Source: Prinia subflava | Lineage: Eukaryota > Chordata > Aves > Passeriformes > Cisticolidae | NCBI RefSeq assembly: GCF_021018805.1 | Contig: NC_086259.1 | Coordinates: 14,165,001-14,229,000, forward strand | Direction: 5' to 3' | Length of the DNA stretch: 64,000 bases | In this document: piece after piece, positions 9,961 to 23,785 of the stretch | Position numbering within the stretch: position 1 is the stretch's first letter | Layout of the letters: each line of letters starts with the position of its first letter | The notes under the pieces: model-generated | Databases searched by the model: none | What the model saw: the letters and a program-made list of their open reading frames with translations, nothing else | What the model was told of the DNA's origin: nothing | Made by a program: the position numbers and the translations under genes

Positions 9961-12900
9961 TCTCTGCTTAGGGCTCTTGCCCTGGGCACGAGCAGGGCTG
10001 TGCGGGACGGAGCTGCTATCGGGGCAGCCTGCCTGGAGCCAGCGCACGGCGCTAATGCCGGGAGTGGCAAATAACTCTTTTGGCACTTCCCGTTACTCGA
10101 GTGGCACACTGTACTCTTGGTGCCAGTCCTGGGCGGTGGCTGCAGGGACACAAACGTCTTGTTGGCACTGACCCCTGTGAGGTGCCTGTTGGGCTAAAGC
10201 GCAGGAGTGAGAACCTGGGTTGGGTCAGTTTGGGCAGAGCCTTGTCTTTTGTGCTGCCTGGGTGCTGGGCTCTCCTCCTGCCCTTACCCTTTGCCAGTCC
10301 TTCTCTGGGCATTTTTTGCAGAGTCTTTTCTCCTGCCCAGGGTGGGCATCCAGAGAACCCCTAGAGCTGAGCAGGGATGTTCCTTTTCAGTGTCAAGTTC
10401 TGGATGTGGGTACCTTTGTTTGGAAAGGATGGTGAGCCCAGTGGGCAGCAGAGCACCCAGACTCCTTGGGAGTGGCTGCAGGGCTGTCCCCTGCCCAGCC
10501 ACACTGGCACTGCCCTGCAAACAGAGGTGCCCAGCCTGGGCTGTCAGTGTCTGGAGGGATTGCTGGCCCTGTGGTGGCATCCCACTAAGCACCAGTCTAG
10601 CTTCTGATGGTTTGCTGTAGGCTCAGGCTGAGATCCATGTGCCCAGCAGCCCCAAATCTCCTGGAGGTGTCCTGCTATGTTATGGGCTGCTTCCCCACAG
10701 CAGAGGGAAAAAAAAATCCATGAGGAGGACAAGTAGCTTGCATTGCTGCTGTACCTGGCAGTGACTTGCTCTTTAAAAGTTCAGCTTCTGAGCCTGCAGA
10801 AACTTGGCTTTCATTGAGGGGCGAGTTGAATTCTGACTTCTGCAAGTTGAGCTAAGTTTATAGAACCATGTCTTTTCCCTTTACCACCCTCCAGCTCCTC
10901 TGCAGAGAATCGTGTGGTGCTCTTTGCCCTCACATCCCCATCACAGCCATGGTGTGCTCTCCTCTGCTATCCTTCTGTGGAGGCATCTCAATTCTACTTC
11001 TCCATCCCAGTCAGAAGACCTCTTTCCCTCACTCCATGCCTAGTGTGTTCCTGGCAATTTTTGGTCTATGCAGGCTATATTATGAAGCTGAAATCCAAGG
11101 AGAGCATTGCTTGGGGCTGTGTGGGGTTGGGGCCATACCTTGCAGTCTCATGGGCTGTATTTTGCCACATGGGCTGGAGAAGTGCTTGTGAAATTCTGCC
11201 CTGGGAGGCTGGAGGCAGGGACTGGCTGCTGCTACTCTGCTCCTTCAGGTTGAAGGTGTCCTTCTGGTTCCCAAGTGCTTCAACCCCCTTCCTTGATGTT
11301 GTTTTAATGTGTGATGCAAAAGCTGTCTGATGCAGGGACCTTTGTGTGGAGCAGTGCCATGATCAGTCCAGGTGTCTGGGCATTCAAGGACTGTGTATCA
11401 CTGCTGAGGAGGGATCGTGTGCCTCCAGGGGCTGAGTGCAGCTGGAAGGAATAGGAACCAGAGGCCAAACTGCACCAAACCCAGCAATGCGTGCTGGCCA
11501 CATTGTGGACACTCTGGTCCATGGCAGGTATCTGTTCTCAATGCTGTGGTAGACCAATCTACATTTTGGGAAGTGCATTTCTGTGAGCAACCAAGTTGCG
11601 ACTGTAGCTCCAAGCTGTTCTGATTAACTTGAGTTTTTTATGTCCTCGTAAATGAAACAATCCGTGCAGGCAAAAGATTTGGATCTCAGTGAATGTGTAT
11701 CAGTCTGCTGGCCTGTAGGAGACCTTCCATGGCCTCCAGCAGCCTGCAGGACTCTTGGAGACTTGGCTCCTGATGGAGGTCTGGCAAGGCACCACTGCTG
11801 GCTGCCCTGCTCTGTGAGACAGATGATTCCTCTTCGTGGGGTTTCAGTGTTAGAGCTGATGTGTGTTTATGGGTACATAAGGTTGTGGCAGCTGGGAGAT
11901 GCCCAAAGAACCAAATGAGTGAAATAGCTTGGGCCAAAGTAGCCCAATTCCACTAGAAGTGACTTCTGGAGTTGTAGAAACCCCATGGTGAGAGCAGGGC
12001 AGGAGCCTGGCTGAGCTCTGTCTACCTTGCTCACCCATCATAGCTTTTGTGACTTGGGATCTACCTTCATTCCCTGGTATTTCCAGGATTCACCTTTCCT
12101 GATCCTTCCTGCAGAGAAGTTCTAGTGGCACTTCTATGCTGGTAGGAGAGAGGGTGGGTTTCAGCAGAAAATAGGGTCTTTCTTTTATCCTCCAGTTATG
12201 TCTTCTCCCAGGGTGGGAAGGAAATGAGTCTGGGAATCACAAAGAGCTTTAAGCATTGGGGATCTTCTTTCTTTATTTCTCTGCCAAAACCATGAGCAAG
12301 ATGTTGGAACACAGACAAAGTCCAGAGACATAATCCTGAGCACATGGAAGCATTCTGAAAGCACCTCCTCTGGGGTAACAAGGTTGACAATTTGCATTTT
12401 GCCCAGCTTCTTTTCAAAAGCACTAGGTAGGCAAACATGCCGTTCATTGTAACAATAAAATAATGGCTAAATGCAAGTGACAGGCCAGCTGCACCCAGGT
12501 ATCTCCTTGCAGAAACTGCTAAATGTATTCTAGTGCCACATGGGAATGGAAGCAGGCAGATGCTTACAGCGACACAGTGCAGGTGTCCAAGGAGGACTCT
12601 GCTGAGTGTCAGCACTTATTTTCTGAAAACCAGCATCCTGTAGCATAGCCCCCTCTGGCAGTGCTGCTGGCCATCTACCCCCATGGGCAGTTGGCTCTGA
12701 AGGCATACCTTGCTAGCAGAAGAGATCATAACATGAGAGCCTTGTCAGCATCTCGTGGCTGGTCACTTCAGACAAGATAACCAGCATGTCTACCTCTAAA
12801 TTCTAGAGCACAGGCACAGTGCTCAGCTCACAGAGCTTCATTTTCTAGTTGCATCTCAAACACCACCCTGTCTGCAACCAATCATGTGTAAAATTTGAAC

Positions 12901-15900
12901 CTTCCTACAGGCTGTGCACAGCCTTAACGTGAGCACTGGTGCTGAGTGTGGGTGGAAGTTACATCACAGGGGCTACAGGCTCCTTTAGCACTGAAGCATT
13001 GAAAAAAATCTCTGTTGAGACAATCAAGGTGTCCTGCAGAAACTATAAACTGAACCCACCTGTAGGCACTCATACCAGAGCACTTTTTGTTCCTATTCCC
13101 GGCTGTTTACGCATGATGGAACCCCTGTTCCAGTCCTGCAGAGCTCAGTATCCCCAAGGTCTGAAAAAGTGAGTAGTAGCACCAGGAACAGACGTGTTGC
13201 TGACAGAAGAGCAATAAAAAGCAAGAAGACCTTGCCAGGGTAAAGCTGCCCACTTCTGGCCATGGGATACTCTTGTGTTTTTTGCACCACTCATAGTTTG
13301 CAGCTCAGAGAAGTGAGTGGACATGCCCTTGCTGATTCTGAAGGTTTGAGCATGCTTATACCTCTCTGCCACACCAAGTGCCTCATCTCTGTTGGCTGGC
13401 TTAGCCTTTCATTAAAATATTAACAAAAAATGGGGCCTTTCTTGTGGTAAGTGCTGGTTTCATATGTATCCTATTTTTTTGCATCACTGGACACCAAGCT
13501 GAAACTTCCAAGATCAAAGCAGCACAGAATGAATCTGAAAGTCTTTCTGTCAGCTCAGATTTGCCATCCTGCCATCATCCTGGGAAGCCCAGGATGAACC
13601 CTTGCTCCAGCTGGTGCAAGCAGCCATTGATTTGAATGGAATCAAATGGTTCAGCTGAAGAGAAGACTTGCATGTTCTCCTCCTGGAGACTGGTGGATGT
13701 GATAAAGGGGAGTCCCTGTGGGGCCTTATGGTCACCTGCAATGGGGCACACCACTGTGGCTGGATGGTGGTTTGCATGCTGCAGAGAAGGAAAGCTGCTG
13801 GAGTTCTGATGACCTTAGCTAGGTGTCCACCTTGAGCTTTGCAGCCTGTGTAGGTGTGGCAGAGGCTTCCTGAGCAGGTTCCTTCAGGAGGATACCTTCC
13901 CTGAGGCTGCCTGTCAAATCTCATTGCCTCCCAACAAAACCCCAGCATTGCTGAGCCTCCAACATGGTTAAAGGATGCGGGTTACTTGCAGTCTGTTGTC
14001 ATCTTGCTGAATACATTTACCTTTTGAACAAGGTCCCTCTCATATGCTCAGGAGGCTGGTATGCAGACCCGTTAATGGATCAAGGGGAAAAATGCCTGTG
14101 GATGTATTCTCCTTTGTGTTTGGGCTTATAACCACCCACGTTTTGGCATACATCCCTTCTGTGCACAAAGATCTTTTAGAAATTGCTAGTTAAATCTCCA
14201 CCCTCCTTTGATATGTATGGAAATAATGGGACACGTGAGACTGTTTTCTGTTTGGAAAAAAAAAATCTATGAAGGGAGTAGCTTTAAAAGCCTGTGTTCA
14301 CCCCTTTCTAACTCGGGAGTTTAATGAAAGAAATGCCCTGAATTTATGACTGATTTACTTAGCTTTCTGGGAGGCATGCATTTAGTGCTGTATCCAAATA
14401 TAGGGGAAATGTTTTCATCTGAATCTGTCCCAGGTTTGCTGCTTAGGGGCAGGAGGAGAACTTGAGCACACGTGTGTCTGTTCCCCATTGAGCTCAGAGA
14501 GTCTTGGAACAAATCTTGGTCCCTCTGACCAGGAATGCTTCTCCCTTCTTCAGCACAGACTGATGCTTCTTGGAGCAGCCCATGGCTGAGCTGGCATAAC
14601 CATGGACATCTCTGGGCTGCCTGCTCTGTCTTTCTGGCTCATCCTTCCTCACAGCCTCCTCCTAAGAGGCATCTGATCACTGCTGTCAGATGCGTTCTTT
14701 TATCAATGGTGTGCAGGGATGTGCTCCTCCAAGGAAGGTCCTTCTATACTTTCTGTTTTCTCATGCACTCAGCCATCCCCTCCTGGAACTGCAGCTCTGC
14801 TTCAGAGTAGTTTCTGTCCCCCTCTGACATAGCAGGACTTGTATTTCATGAGCACATGGTAATACAGTGTGTTAAAGGCCAAAAGGAACTATGGCTCATC
14901 TGTTATGGGATATTGGGACCATAGAGTGTTGCCTAGCTCCCATATGGAGTCTGGGAGCCCTTTAACTAAAAGAGGATCACTTTTCTGTGGCATCCACCCC
15001 TGATTATGGAGGTTGCAAGACGTGGAGAATCCACCAGTCCCCATGGGAATCTGCCCAGCAACTCATGCACCTTGCAAAGGGAAGGGGTGAGATCTGAATG
15101 TGAGTGCAGAATGTGTGCAACATTGGCACAGAACTAATAATCTAAATACTGACCCCATGAAGATAGTTTTTGGCACTCATCAGCTGGCCTGATGAAGGAT
15201 TATCATTTTCTTTTTGAGCACAGGCGGTTGCCCATCTGTTGTAAGATGCCCCCAGATGGGTGTCTGAACACAAGGGGTTGGCGGTGGCCTAATGCCTCTG
15301 ACTAAAAGGTGTTAAAATGAGCTGACCTGTTTGGTGAAGAATTACTTAGGATATTTTATAGCTGGCAAGTATAAAGACATCTTTCATCTGCCTGGAATGC
15401 CCTATTAGTTGGTACCCATTAGGCAGAAATGAGAAGGGGCACAACATGCTGCTGCTTGGGTTGGTTTGCCAGATGGATGCCAATGCCTGAAGTTGAGAGC
15501 AGAGCAAATGCTGTCACTAATAATAGGGTGAATGAGCTCAAGCAATTTCTTTTGTTCAATAGCAGACAGAAAGGTTTTCAGTGCATTTGTAGAAAGAGCT
15601 CTATAAAGAAAGGGAGTCGGCTGCAATGTCTCAGGACTTGTATAGAAGTGGCCTGTGAAATTCTTGGCTCTGTCTGTGATATCTAACAGGATTTAGCAAG
15701 CCTTGTCTGAGCCTGTTGTAGGAACATGACACTTGGAATGTGGAGGTCCCTGGCTGGACTGTGGCACATGGTGCCACGGCCAGTGTTGGTGCCCAAGGCA
15801 GGGCAGCCTGGCAGCCTGGCAGCAGGCATGAAGGGGAGAGCTCCAGGCAGTCTTGAGGAGGTGGAAAGGTGCACTTGGCTAACAATGGGCAGTGAAACCA

Positions 15901-18900
15901 TGGCTGCCAGCACTCACACTCTTCCAGCATGAGTCTGTTTCTGGGAAGGTTGTTGTAAAAGTACTCGAAGCTTTGCAGCACACAGAGTACAACCTGTTTA
16001 ATTAATTGCATTGTTAGAGCTATGCTAGTGATATTAAAAAAAAAAAAATCTGTGCTTAGACAGTTATTTCAGATTAAGGACTTAATCCCTTGATTAAACT
16101 AAACCAAAATAAGCTGGTGTCCAGCTGTAGGATGGTGTTTTATACATAGCTCTTCTCATCCACTTGCAGGCCCTTGTTTCAGCTGGAAGGTGTCTGTTCA
16201 AGGACAGGACATTGATCTGTTGTCTCAGCTGCCCTTTAAACACCTATATCATCTCCTTGATCTATTTCTGATAGAAAGTAACTGGTGTTTGAGGGCAGGG
16301 CTCATTTGTTGCTATGGATAAAAGACCTATCTCCTGTTCAGTACATTGAGGACTCCTTAGGGAGCAAGACATGTCCCTGTGAGGAGATCCTTATCTTCAT
16401 TTCCCAGTTCTTCCCCACTCTGACTAAAAGACAACTTTCTTGGATTGTGGGTCACCCCCACTTTGGCCTCTTTAATCATCAGCAATTGTCTGCAGCTCTT
16501 CTGACGTGTTGGATGTTGAACAGAGAAAGGAAAAAGTTACAATCTCTTCTCCAGAAAAGCTGGAGTACAAAAACCTGAAGGGTAGAGAGAAGTAAGGTGA
16601 ATTAGGGGGAAGGTGCTGTATTAGACCCAAGTAAACAGGGGTCTTGGGCTGGGAAGCAGGCTCAGTGACTGGTCATGTTGCCATATGATAATGCCTGTGT
16701 TAGGTGACCTGCAGTGTGGTGCAGAGCCAGGGATGTACCTGAACCAGGCTGCCTCTGCTGCCTGCTATTCCCTGCCTTTTGCTCCAGCACAAGGACAGCA
16801 TTGGTGTAGTTGTGCACTCCAAAGCTTAAAACTCACAGGAGGTCATGCTTCACTTTCAAAGGAATCTGGGGTGTTCCCCCTCGAGTGAAAACAAACCAAG
16901 CCTGGGCTTGGAGAGATCACCCAGCTTTGGGCCCGTCTTTCCCCAGCTGCGCACGCCCAGACCTACAGCATGCGCAGAACAGGGACCTCGGAGCTGAAAA
17001 GCAAATACATCATTTTTCCCTTTGTTTAATTAAATGAGAGATCATGAGTTAATCGCTTCCAAGCGCTTGTTTTCCTGCAGTGCCTGGAATGATAATCCTG
17101 TGTGCTGCCCAGTAGGAGCTGCTTTGGCTGCCGCAGCCGCGTCAACACGGAGTAGGACTGGGAGAACAGAGGGAGGCATCTGGAAATGATTCTCTGAGCT
17201 CTGTCTGCAGAGCACCACTCCCTGCAAAGCTGTAGGAGCTGGTTTAGCCACAGGCTATGGAGCAGTCCTGCCTGCCTCAGTGCAGGGGAGCTGAGCCAGG
17301 CTACAGCCATGCCCTCTGCAAGGGATGCCATGGTGGCATGCAGAAATCAGCTTGTTTTTGGAGGTACAGCACTTCAGCAAAGCTGGCCTGGTGAGACTGC
17401 GAACACTTGCATCCCAAGTGGAATTGGGTGCTGTGCTTTTCTCCCTGAAAAGCATAAAACAATAGCCCAAAGAGCAGGTAGAACTGTTCCTTGTTATCTC
17501 ACAGGAAGGTGGTGTAAATTCAGGAGTAGGAATGCCTACCTCTATAGCTGCACCACTTAATAATACATTATTTTATCCAGAGGAAGGCAGGGTGCCGAAG
17601 GCAGGCGCTCTCTTCTCAGCCTCCCCCTGAGCCTCAGAGCAGCAGACAGGGGAGCTGGCACTTGCTCTGGGAAGATTTTTCTCTCTTGAACTCATTGCCG
17701 CTGTGATTAGAACAGCTCAGGAAATGGGGCTGGGAGGGTTCTCCTCTCTGCAGCAATGGAGTGGGAAATCTCAAATTTTGTCAGAAAAACAAGCCTTGTT
17801 TTTAGCCAAAGACCTTTCTGAACACAGAAATGTCTCTTTTATTTAAAGGGAAAGCAGCCTGTCTTTCGGCTTCATGGAAAGCCCAGAGGTCTGTTTTTAC
17901 TGGAAATGAGGTTTCTCACGTCAGCTGAGAGCTGAGCAGCCCCAGCCAAGTGGTGCAGCACAGCAGCTTTTGCTGGCGGAGGGACCCTGCTCAGCGCCTG
18001 CTGTGATCTCCTTTTCCCCCAGTCCTAAAGCTGGCTGGGAGCCATGGGCAGGCGCGGTGTTGTGCTGCTCAGAGCTCTGCCTCTCTCCAGTTTTGCTATT
18101 ATTTCTACTTTCCAGTCTGGGGTATGGGAGGATTGGGTCATTTCTTCCCCTCACCTTTGCACCCTCTGGTCCCTCCTGTCCTGCCTTTGCGCTGTGTCTT
18201 GGCACCTGGGCAAGAGGGGACAAAGTGGGCGCGTGCAGGACGTGGCCAGGCTCTGGGCAGCCGGCAGGAGAAGGGCAAAGTTGCGGGAGCTCCTGGCAAG
18301 GTCTCCCTGCTGAGCGGGAGCCGAGACGCTCAGTGACTCAGAGCTGGGTGTACCACGGGCACCACTCGCTGTGCCGGGCTCTGCTCCTCTGCCCAGCTAT
18401 GCTCCTTGCTCTGCCAAGCCACGGCAAGCTCTGGATTTAACTGGGGCACTTTGGGATATGTAGTTTCAGTCTTTGGCAGCTCAAATGAGGGTGTAGGCTT
18501 GTGAAAGCAGAGCTGTAGGTTCTTTAAATTCCTGTTGAAAGGATGAATTCTCAGTGTGTTACATGGGCCAGTCCAGCCTGCTGGAAGAGGAGCGTTGTCT
18601 GCCATAAGTCATGGGTTAGTCAAACTGTTAGTCTGGTCTCACCAAAACAATCTTTTTTAGTAGTCTACAGACAGCATCTGGGCTGTCAGCAGGGAAGATC
18701 TGTGCCTCTTCATGTTCGCCTTGACCAAGACTCAGTATTTTGTAGGCAAAATGAGCAAAGTGCGTGGGTGAGTTGTAGGGAAAATGCTGCCAAGGCTTTG
18801 TAGTCCCAGGTGGGTCCAGAAGCATTGCAGCCCTCCCCTGCACTGACTTATATTATCCTGAGCCACTTAGGTTGCTGTCTTTTGCTTGAAGAGCACAGGT

Positions 18901-20221
18901 ATTCTGATGCTGTGTGAAGTGTGTGTGTAGTTCTGGGGATGATCTCTCTGCTCCCCAGGCAGGCTGACTTTTTGTTCTCCAAACCCGTAGGAGGTTCTCC
19001 AGGGTTCAGACTTAATTGGTGAGCAGTAGGTCCCAAAGAGGAAGAAGTTCAGTCCTGAGTCAGAAAGAAATGCAGAATGACAGGAGTTCCCAGTGGCTGG
19101 AGCTGCTATAGTACTCTCTTCATGCCCACAAATGTAGGCAGAAAATTCAATCAGTGCACCTAGAAAAGTCCAGATTACTCCAGATGCCTCATGACAGGCT
19201 CCTTATCCAACCTGCAGTGTCTGCTTGCCCCAGGAGAAGTAGATGTCCCCTAAGCAGGGTTGCAACAACTGCTGGGCTCCTCTTCTGCCCAGGCACTTGT
19301 AGCCTCACTTCTGATTGACTCCTGATTCTTGCTGCAGTTTGTGATGGACTGGGGCTCTAAGGGCTGAGCAGCAGAGCTTTGCCACAACAGTCTTTATTGT
19401 TCTATTTGTCACAGCATCCGTGATATGCAGGGGAGAAAGGGCAGCCCACCCACTGTTCAGACCAAAGCCCTCTGCCAGATATGAAGTCCTCCTGCATTCT
19501 CACTTCTCCCCTGGCCTCCTGGGTGGAACCACACTAGGTTATTCCTGTCCCAGGGAGCCAAATGGAGCCAAGCCCATCCCATCCCCATGTAGTGCTTTCC
19601 TCTTCCCTCCCTGTGCTCCATCCCCTGCACCGGCAGCCGGCTCTCAGCTGAGCTGCAGTGAAAGCCAGTTTGGCCGGACATGACCTTAACCTGGGCTTTA
19701 TTTAGCGCCTTGATTTATAGAGGAGTTATTTTAAAAGCATGTTTCTCTTTTGGGAGGTGTGGTGGAGTGGTGGCAGTGAGCTGGAGTTTACAGGTCCTCC
19801 TGTGCTATTGACAAAGAATCATTTGAATCCCAAGACTCCTTTTGATTGCGGAGATGCTCTCTGGCTTGCTTGGAAAGTGCTTCTGTCGGTGTTTGTGCGC
19901 AGTGGCTGAAAAGAAGCACATGTCCGGGACCTTTCTTGTGAGAGGGATGTGGCAACAGTGTTGGGAGCAGGGAAACTTGAAATGTGCACTCTGTGAAGGA
20001 GGCTTTTTTTTTCAGTGGGCTCCTGTGCTAGGCTCTGCCAGCTCTTGGGGACCACGGTGGACTGGTTGTTGTGGAAATGTGCTGGAGCAGGAGTGTCCCC
20101 TCCATGGATCCTTGCTAGGTTCAGCTTGTTCTTCTCTCCAGGTGCTGTTTACTTATCCCAGGTCACAAAAGTTTCTCCTCGTGTCTGCTGGGGGTTACAC
20201 TGCTTGTTTGAGATAAGGGAT
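9952..20221 (+). other. proposed intron 1, first part: no gene seen
   Basis: About 10 kb of ordinary non-coding sequence. CpG density is still raised to about 10100. A CpG-containing patch near 16930-17150 includes GCATGCGC, like an NRF1 half-site, and a moderately GC-rich patch lies at 18030-18380. A few short A or T runs occur (10708, 14257, 16036). No exon with conserved protein content, RNA gene or recognisable repeat was found. Undetected 5' UTR exons could lie here. Confidence 0.45.
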
Positions 20222-20428
20222 GGAACCTCTGGAATAAGCTGCTCAGAGACTGTGGAGTCACCGTCTCTGGAGATATTAAAAAACTGTCTGGAGTAACATG
20301 CTCTAGGGGACCCTGCAGGGGTCTAGGGGGCTCCTAGCATGGTCTAGGGCACTCTGGAGCAGGGAAGTTGGACTAGATGACCTCCAGTGGTCCCCTCCAA
20401 CCTTACTCATTCTATGATTCCATGATGT
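20222..20428 (+). mobile_element. CR1 LINE 3' fragment
   Basis: Typical CR1 3' sequence in sense orientation: 'ggaataagctgctcagagac', 'ctctggagatattaaaaaac', 'gaagttggactagatgacct', 'ccagtggtcccctccaacct', ending 'cattctatgattccatgat'. It is about 200 bp long, 5'-truncated, and contains a local 'ggggtctagggggctcctag' expansion. No coding capacity. Confidence 0.9.
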
Positions 20429-23400
20429 AGGTGAGATGGGCTCTAGACTTCAGGTTTATCAGACTCAGGACCACAGGGGACTGTCCCATTTTCTGGTTTG
20501 TATGAGCTCCCTGTGCCTGCAAACCCTGTCTGCTCCACATGAATAGTAGCCCGCCCTGCCGGCAGGCTGGATGTGTGCTCTGGCATTGCACAGCAGGACC
20601 AGGAGGCCTCTTGCAGTCCTGGCTGAGGTGCTTTCCTCCAGCCCCTCTGCAGTCTGAGAAGTTAATTAATGCAAATAAACAGCCCCATCCCTAGGACTGT
20701 GAACTGGGTTAATAAGTCTCTTATTCAGGGAGAATCTGTTGCTGTTGGAGGCTCCAAGCTCTGCCATGTTCTACCCCCTGAATTTTCAGGGTGGCTTCTG
20801 AGGCACTGCCGTGTTTCACCCTCCATCCAGGCAGGAGCTGTTCCTGGGTGACCATCCTAGCTGGGAGCACTGAAGAGCAGTGTCACCTCCACGTTCATCT
20901 GTGGCACACGGAGGCTGCTGAGTTCTGTAGCCTCATTCTGTGCCTTGCTTTGTAGCCTCCCAAGGATGCTGGTGCTGCAATCCCATGCAGCATGGTGGGA
21001 TGTGGGAATCTACTTCCTGTATGGAGCTTTTCCTGCAGAATTAGCAGAGATTGGTGCAAACATTTCTTTCTACCAAAAGGTAGTGGTTGAAACCTTCTCT
21101 CTATCCCTTAGAAACCTACACAGCTATCATGGCTTTGTGGTATAATCTAGCCAAAGGGAGATAAAGCCTCTGTGCTTGGGAGTGCAGTTAGCACTGCACT
21201 CTGCAATGGCTACAGGCTATGGTTATTCTGTATTTTACTAAAGGAAGGATAATGTACAACCTGGTTTATTTTAACCATATAAAGGATTTTTGATTTAGTG
21301 CCAATGTTAATAATTGTTTTGTGAAGGCTAAGGCAGCAGGAATGGTGTGAGAACCTTAGAGCAAGGCACTGACTCATGTGCAAATATTTTGACTTCTTTG
21401 TTTTATTTGCAACAGTGAACTTAACAAATTTATTTTGGGGAGGGATTGATATCTGAAAGAATTTTCCTCAAGCAGAACATGGGGACAGAAGATGGTGCAG
21501 AACCAACTCCAGCTGGTTTTGACTGATATTTTGAACCTGTGGGCTGTGGAGGGTCAGAGGGAGATTGTTGTCAAATGCTGCCAGCAGCAATGCTACTGTG
21601 ATAGTGTCCAAGCAGGTGACTGGTGGGGTGGGAGAGCACCTGTGTGAAGGCCAGTTTTATCTGACAAGGTCAGAGGCACTTGCTGGGACAGGTTGGTATC
21701 AACAGAGGTTATTATTTTTCTGAGTGAAAAGTAAATTGTTTAAAACAGCCTTTTCCTCCTATTTAGAACTGGGGTTAAATGCTCATCCCTAGAATTTAGC
21801 ACTTGGGAGTGTGCACATAGGGCTCTTGCTTTTGGAATTCTTGGATTAAGAATATTGGATTAAGAATTCCAACTCAGGGTAATCTATGGTTCTATTTGTA
21901 TGAAAAATAGCTCCTTAACCTATGTTTATCTGGTTGCATTGGCTTTGAGTACTGCAGGAGGCAGCTGGTCTCTCAGAAAAGGTATGAACACTTTAGGAGC
22001 CTGCTGCCATCTAGCCTTGCTTGTTGCTGACATGAGGAGAAACAGCAGAAAAGGTAAGGAGGCAGTGCTGTCCCACAGGCAGTGTGTGGTTTGCCTGTCA
22101 CTGTAGTTCTGCCAGCTCATTGCAGGCAGCGATTGTGGAGGCATCACCTCACCTCTCCTGTGCAGTCCCACAGGCTGTCCTACAAGGCAGCTTTGCGTCA
22201 GAGCAGGGAGTTTATATTGTGCTTCAACACCCAGCCCTCTAAAGGAGGAATCTGGAGATTGTTAAGCTGCAAAAGATGGAAAGGCTTGTGTGAAGAGCAA
22301 CATCTCTGCTGGGCTGCAGGTCAGTTCAGGCTTGCTCTGAGACTATTGAACTTTCTCAGGCTGGTAGGGGCACCTGCAGTGATGTGCTACCATGTGAAAC
22401 TGTTTGTTTCCTCCTGATCCCCTTGTTCTGCTGTTCCCTGGTTGTGGCATAAGCTGTTGTGGCACTGCTTTGTTTAACTTTCTCTCCCAATCTTGCTGTG
22501 GGACTGAAGTGTATTTTCAGGCATGTCCATGCAGTTGTTCCTGTTCTACAGGAGGCTGTAGGACTTTAGGGCCAGCAGCTGAAGTGCATTGCTTGTGTCT
22601 AGTGAAAGGTGATGGATTTGGATCAGATGAGGATCTGGCGAGACACCTGAGTAAACTTTCATTCGGTTTTGTAGCAAAACTTACTCCCACTGTCTGTAAG
22701 TTAGCCCAAGGGTTCCCCTCTAAAACAGAAAAGAAAGGAGCAATCCTGATCCTCTCCCCAGATATGTACAGCTTTATATTTTTTTTATTGTTACTTTTTG
22801 GCAAGCTCACTTGATTTACACCCATGCAATAACTCAGAATTTGGCCTCCAGCACTGGAATTGGTCCTGACACTATGGGCAGGCTCTGGCTGGCAGGTTCT
22901 CCCAAACGAAGGTGGATGCAGGGAAGCCATTGTCTCTGATCCCCCTGAACAGGCATCCTAGGTATCAATGGGTGTGCTCAGGGACCACAGGCAGCTCTGC
23001 TCACACGCATTGCGTGAATCCTGGTGTGAGGCATCTCACCCTGCAGAAAATTCCTGGCTCCTGGAGCAGAGCCTTTCATGAGAGGCAAACAGCTTTGAAT
23101 AACGAGGAGTCGCACTGGTGAATGGCTTTCCACAGAACCAAACAGCTCTGGCACCTTGTCCTGTGCTGGGACTCCAGAGCGCAGGAGGCTGAGGAGCTTC
23201 AGCCCACTGCAGCTCTCCTTAGCCCACCGAGGAGTGTCCCCAGACCGTGGGGCGGGTGATGCTCCCACCCCACAATCGTTTCGCTGCACGCGTTCACGTG
23301 CTGCGGTGTGGCCTAAAGCCGCCCCACCCCGCGCAGGCAGGAGAGGGACTTGCTGCGTAAGCAAAAGCTGGGAATTCTCACCGCCGTGCACAGCACTCTG

Positions 23401-23587
23401 CGAGCACTCCACTCTCGTTTTGGGAGAGCTTTTTTGTGTTTACCTGGAATCGCTGGTGCCAAAAGAAGCTAGAAAGGACAGCGCTTGGCTCCTTTGATCT
23501 TCGTTCCTCCTGCATTTGGAGATGGCTGCGCTCCTGGGCGTTGGGCAAATTGTGCCCTGGTACCACTAACGCTTTCTCTCTCGGCAG
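20429..23587 (+). other. proposed intron 1, last part, with CpG cluster before exon 2
   Basis: Mostly ordinary sequence. An inverted repeat with arms GGAATTCTT/AAGAATTCC lies at 21834-21870. CpG-dense sequence at about 23210-23400 includes GGGGCGGG, ACGCGT and the palindromic E-box CACGTG (23295-23300); it could be a second, internal promoter close to exon 2. The acceptor tract before 23588 reads 'ctttctctctcggcag'. Confidence 0.45.
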
Positions 23588-23785
23588 GACTCGGAATCAC
23601 TGGACGGCTGCATTCAGAGTACGTTATCAGCACTCTACCCTCCATTTGAGGCTACCGCAGCCACTGTTCTGTGCCAAGTTTTTGATGTGGTGGAGAAGAC
23701 GTACCGTGGGGATGGACTGCACTACCTCATAGACTTCCTGATTCCAGCCAAGCACATCCTGCAGTGCATTCAGCAGGATGCCTGT
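23588..23785 (+). CDS. PLEKHG4: coding exon 2: PLEKHG4-family N-terminal conserved module, first part
   Basis: The exon has an acceptor 'ctcggcag' and a donor GTGAGT (23786) and is exactly 66 codons, phase 0 at both ends. It encodes [10 protein letters not shown], then [33 protein letters not shown] and [15 protein letters not shown]. This is the start of a module that I recall at the N-terminus of KIAA1755 and long PLEKHG4-family forms, with the shared [13 protein letters not shown] and DFLIPAK words. With the proposed Met it is residues 2-67. No methionine lies in this frame within the exon, so translation must start upstream or in a later exon. The module's biochemical role is unknown to me. 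Confidence 0.85.

Noticed and set aside
9547..10086. 179-codon - strand open frame across the CpG island
   Set aside because: GC-rich sequence has few stop codons; composition is Ala/Pro/Arg biased and nothing is recognised.
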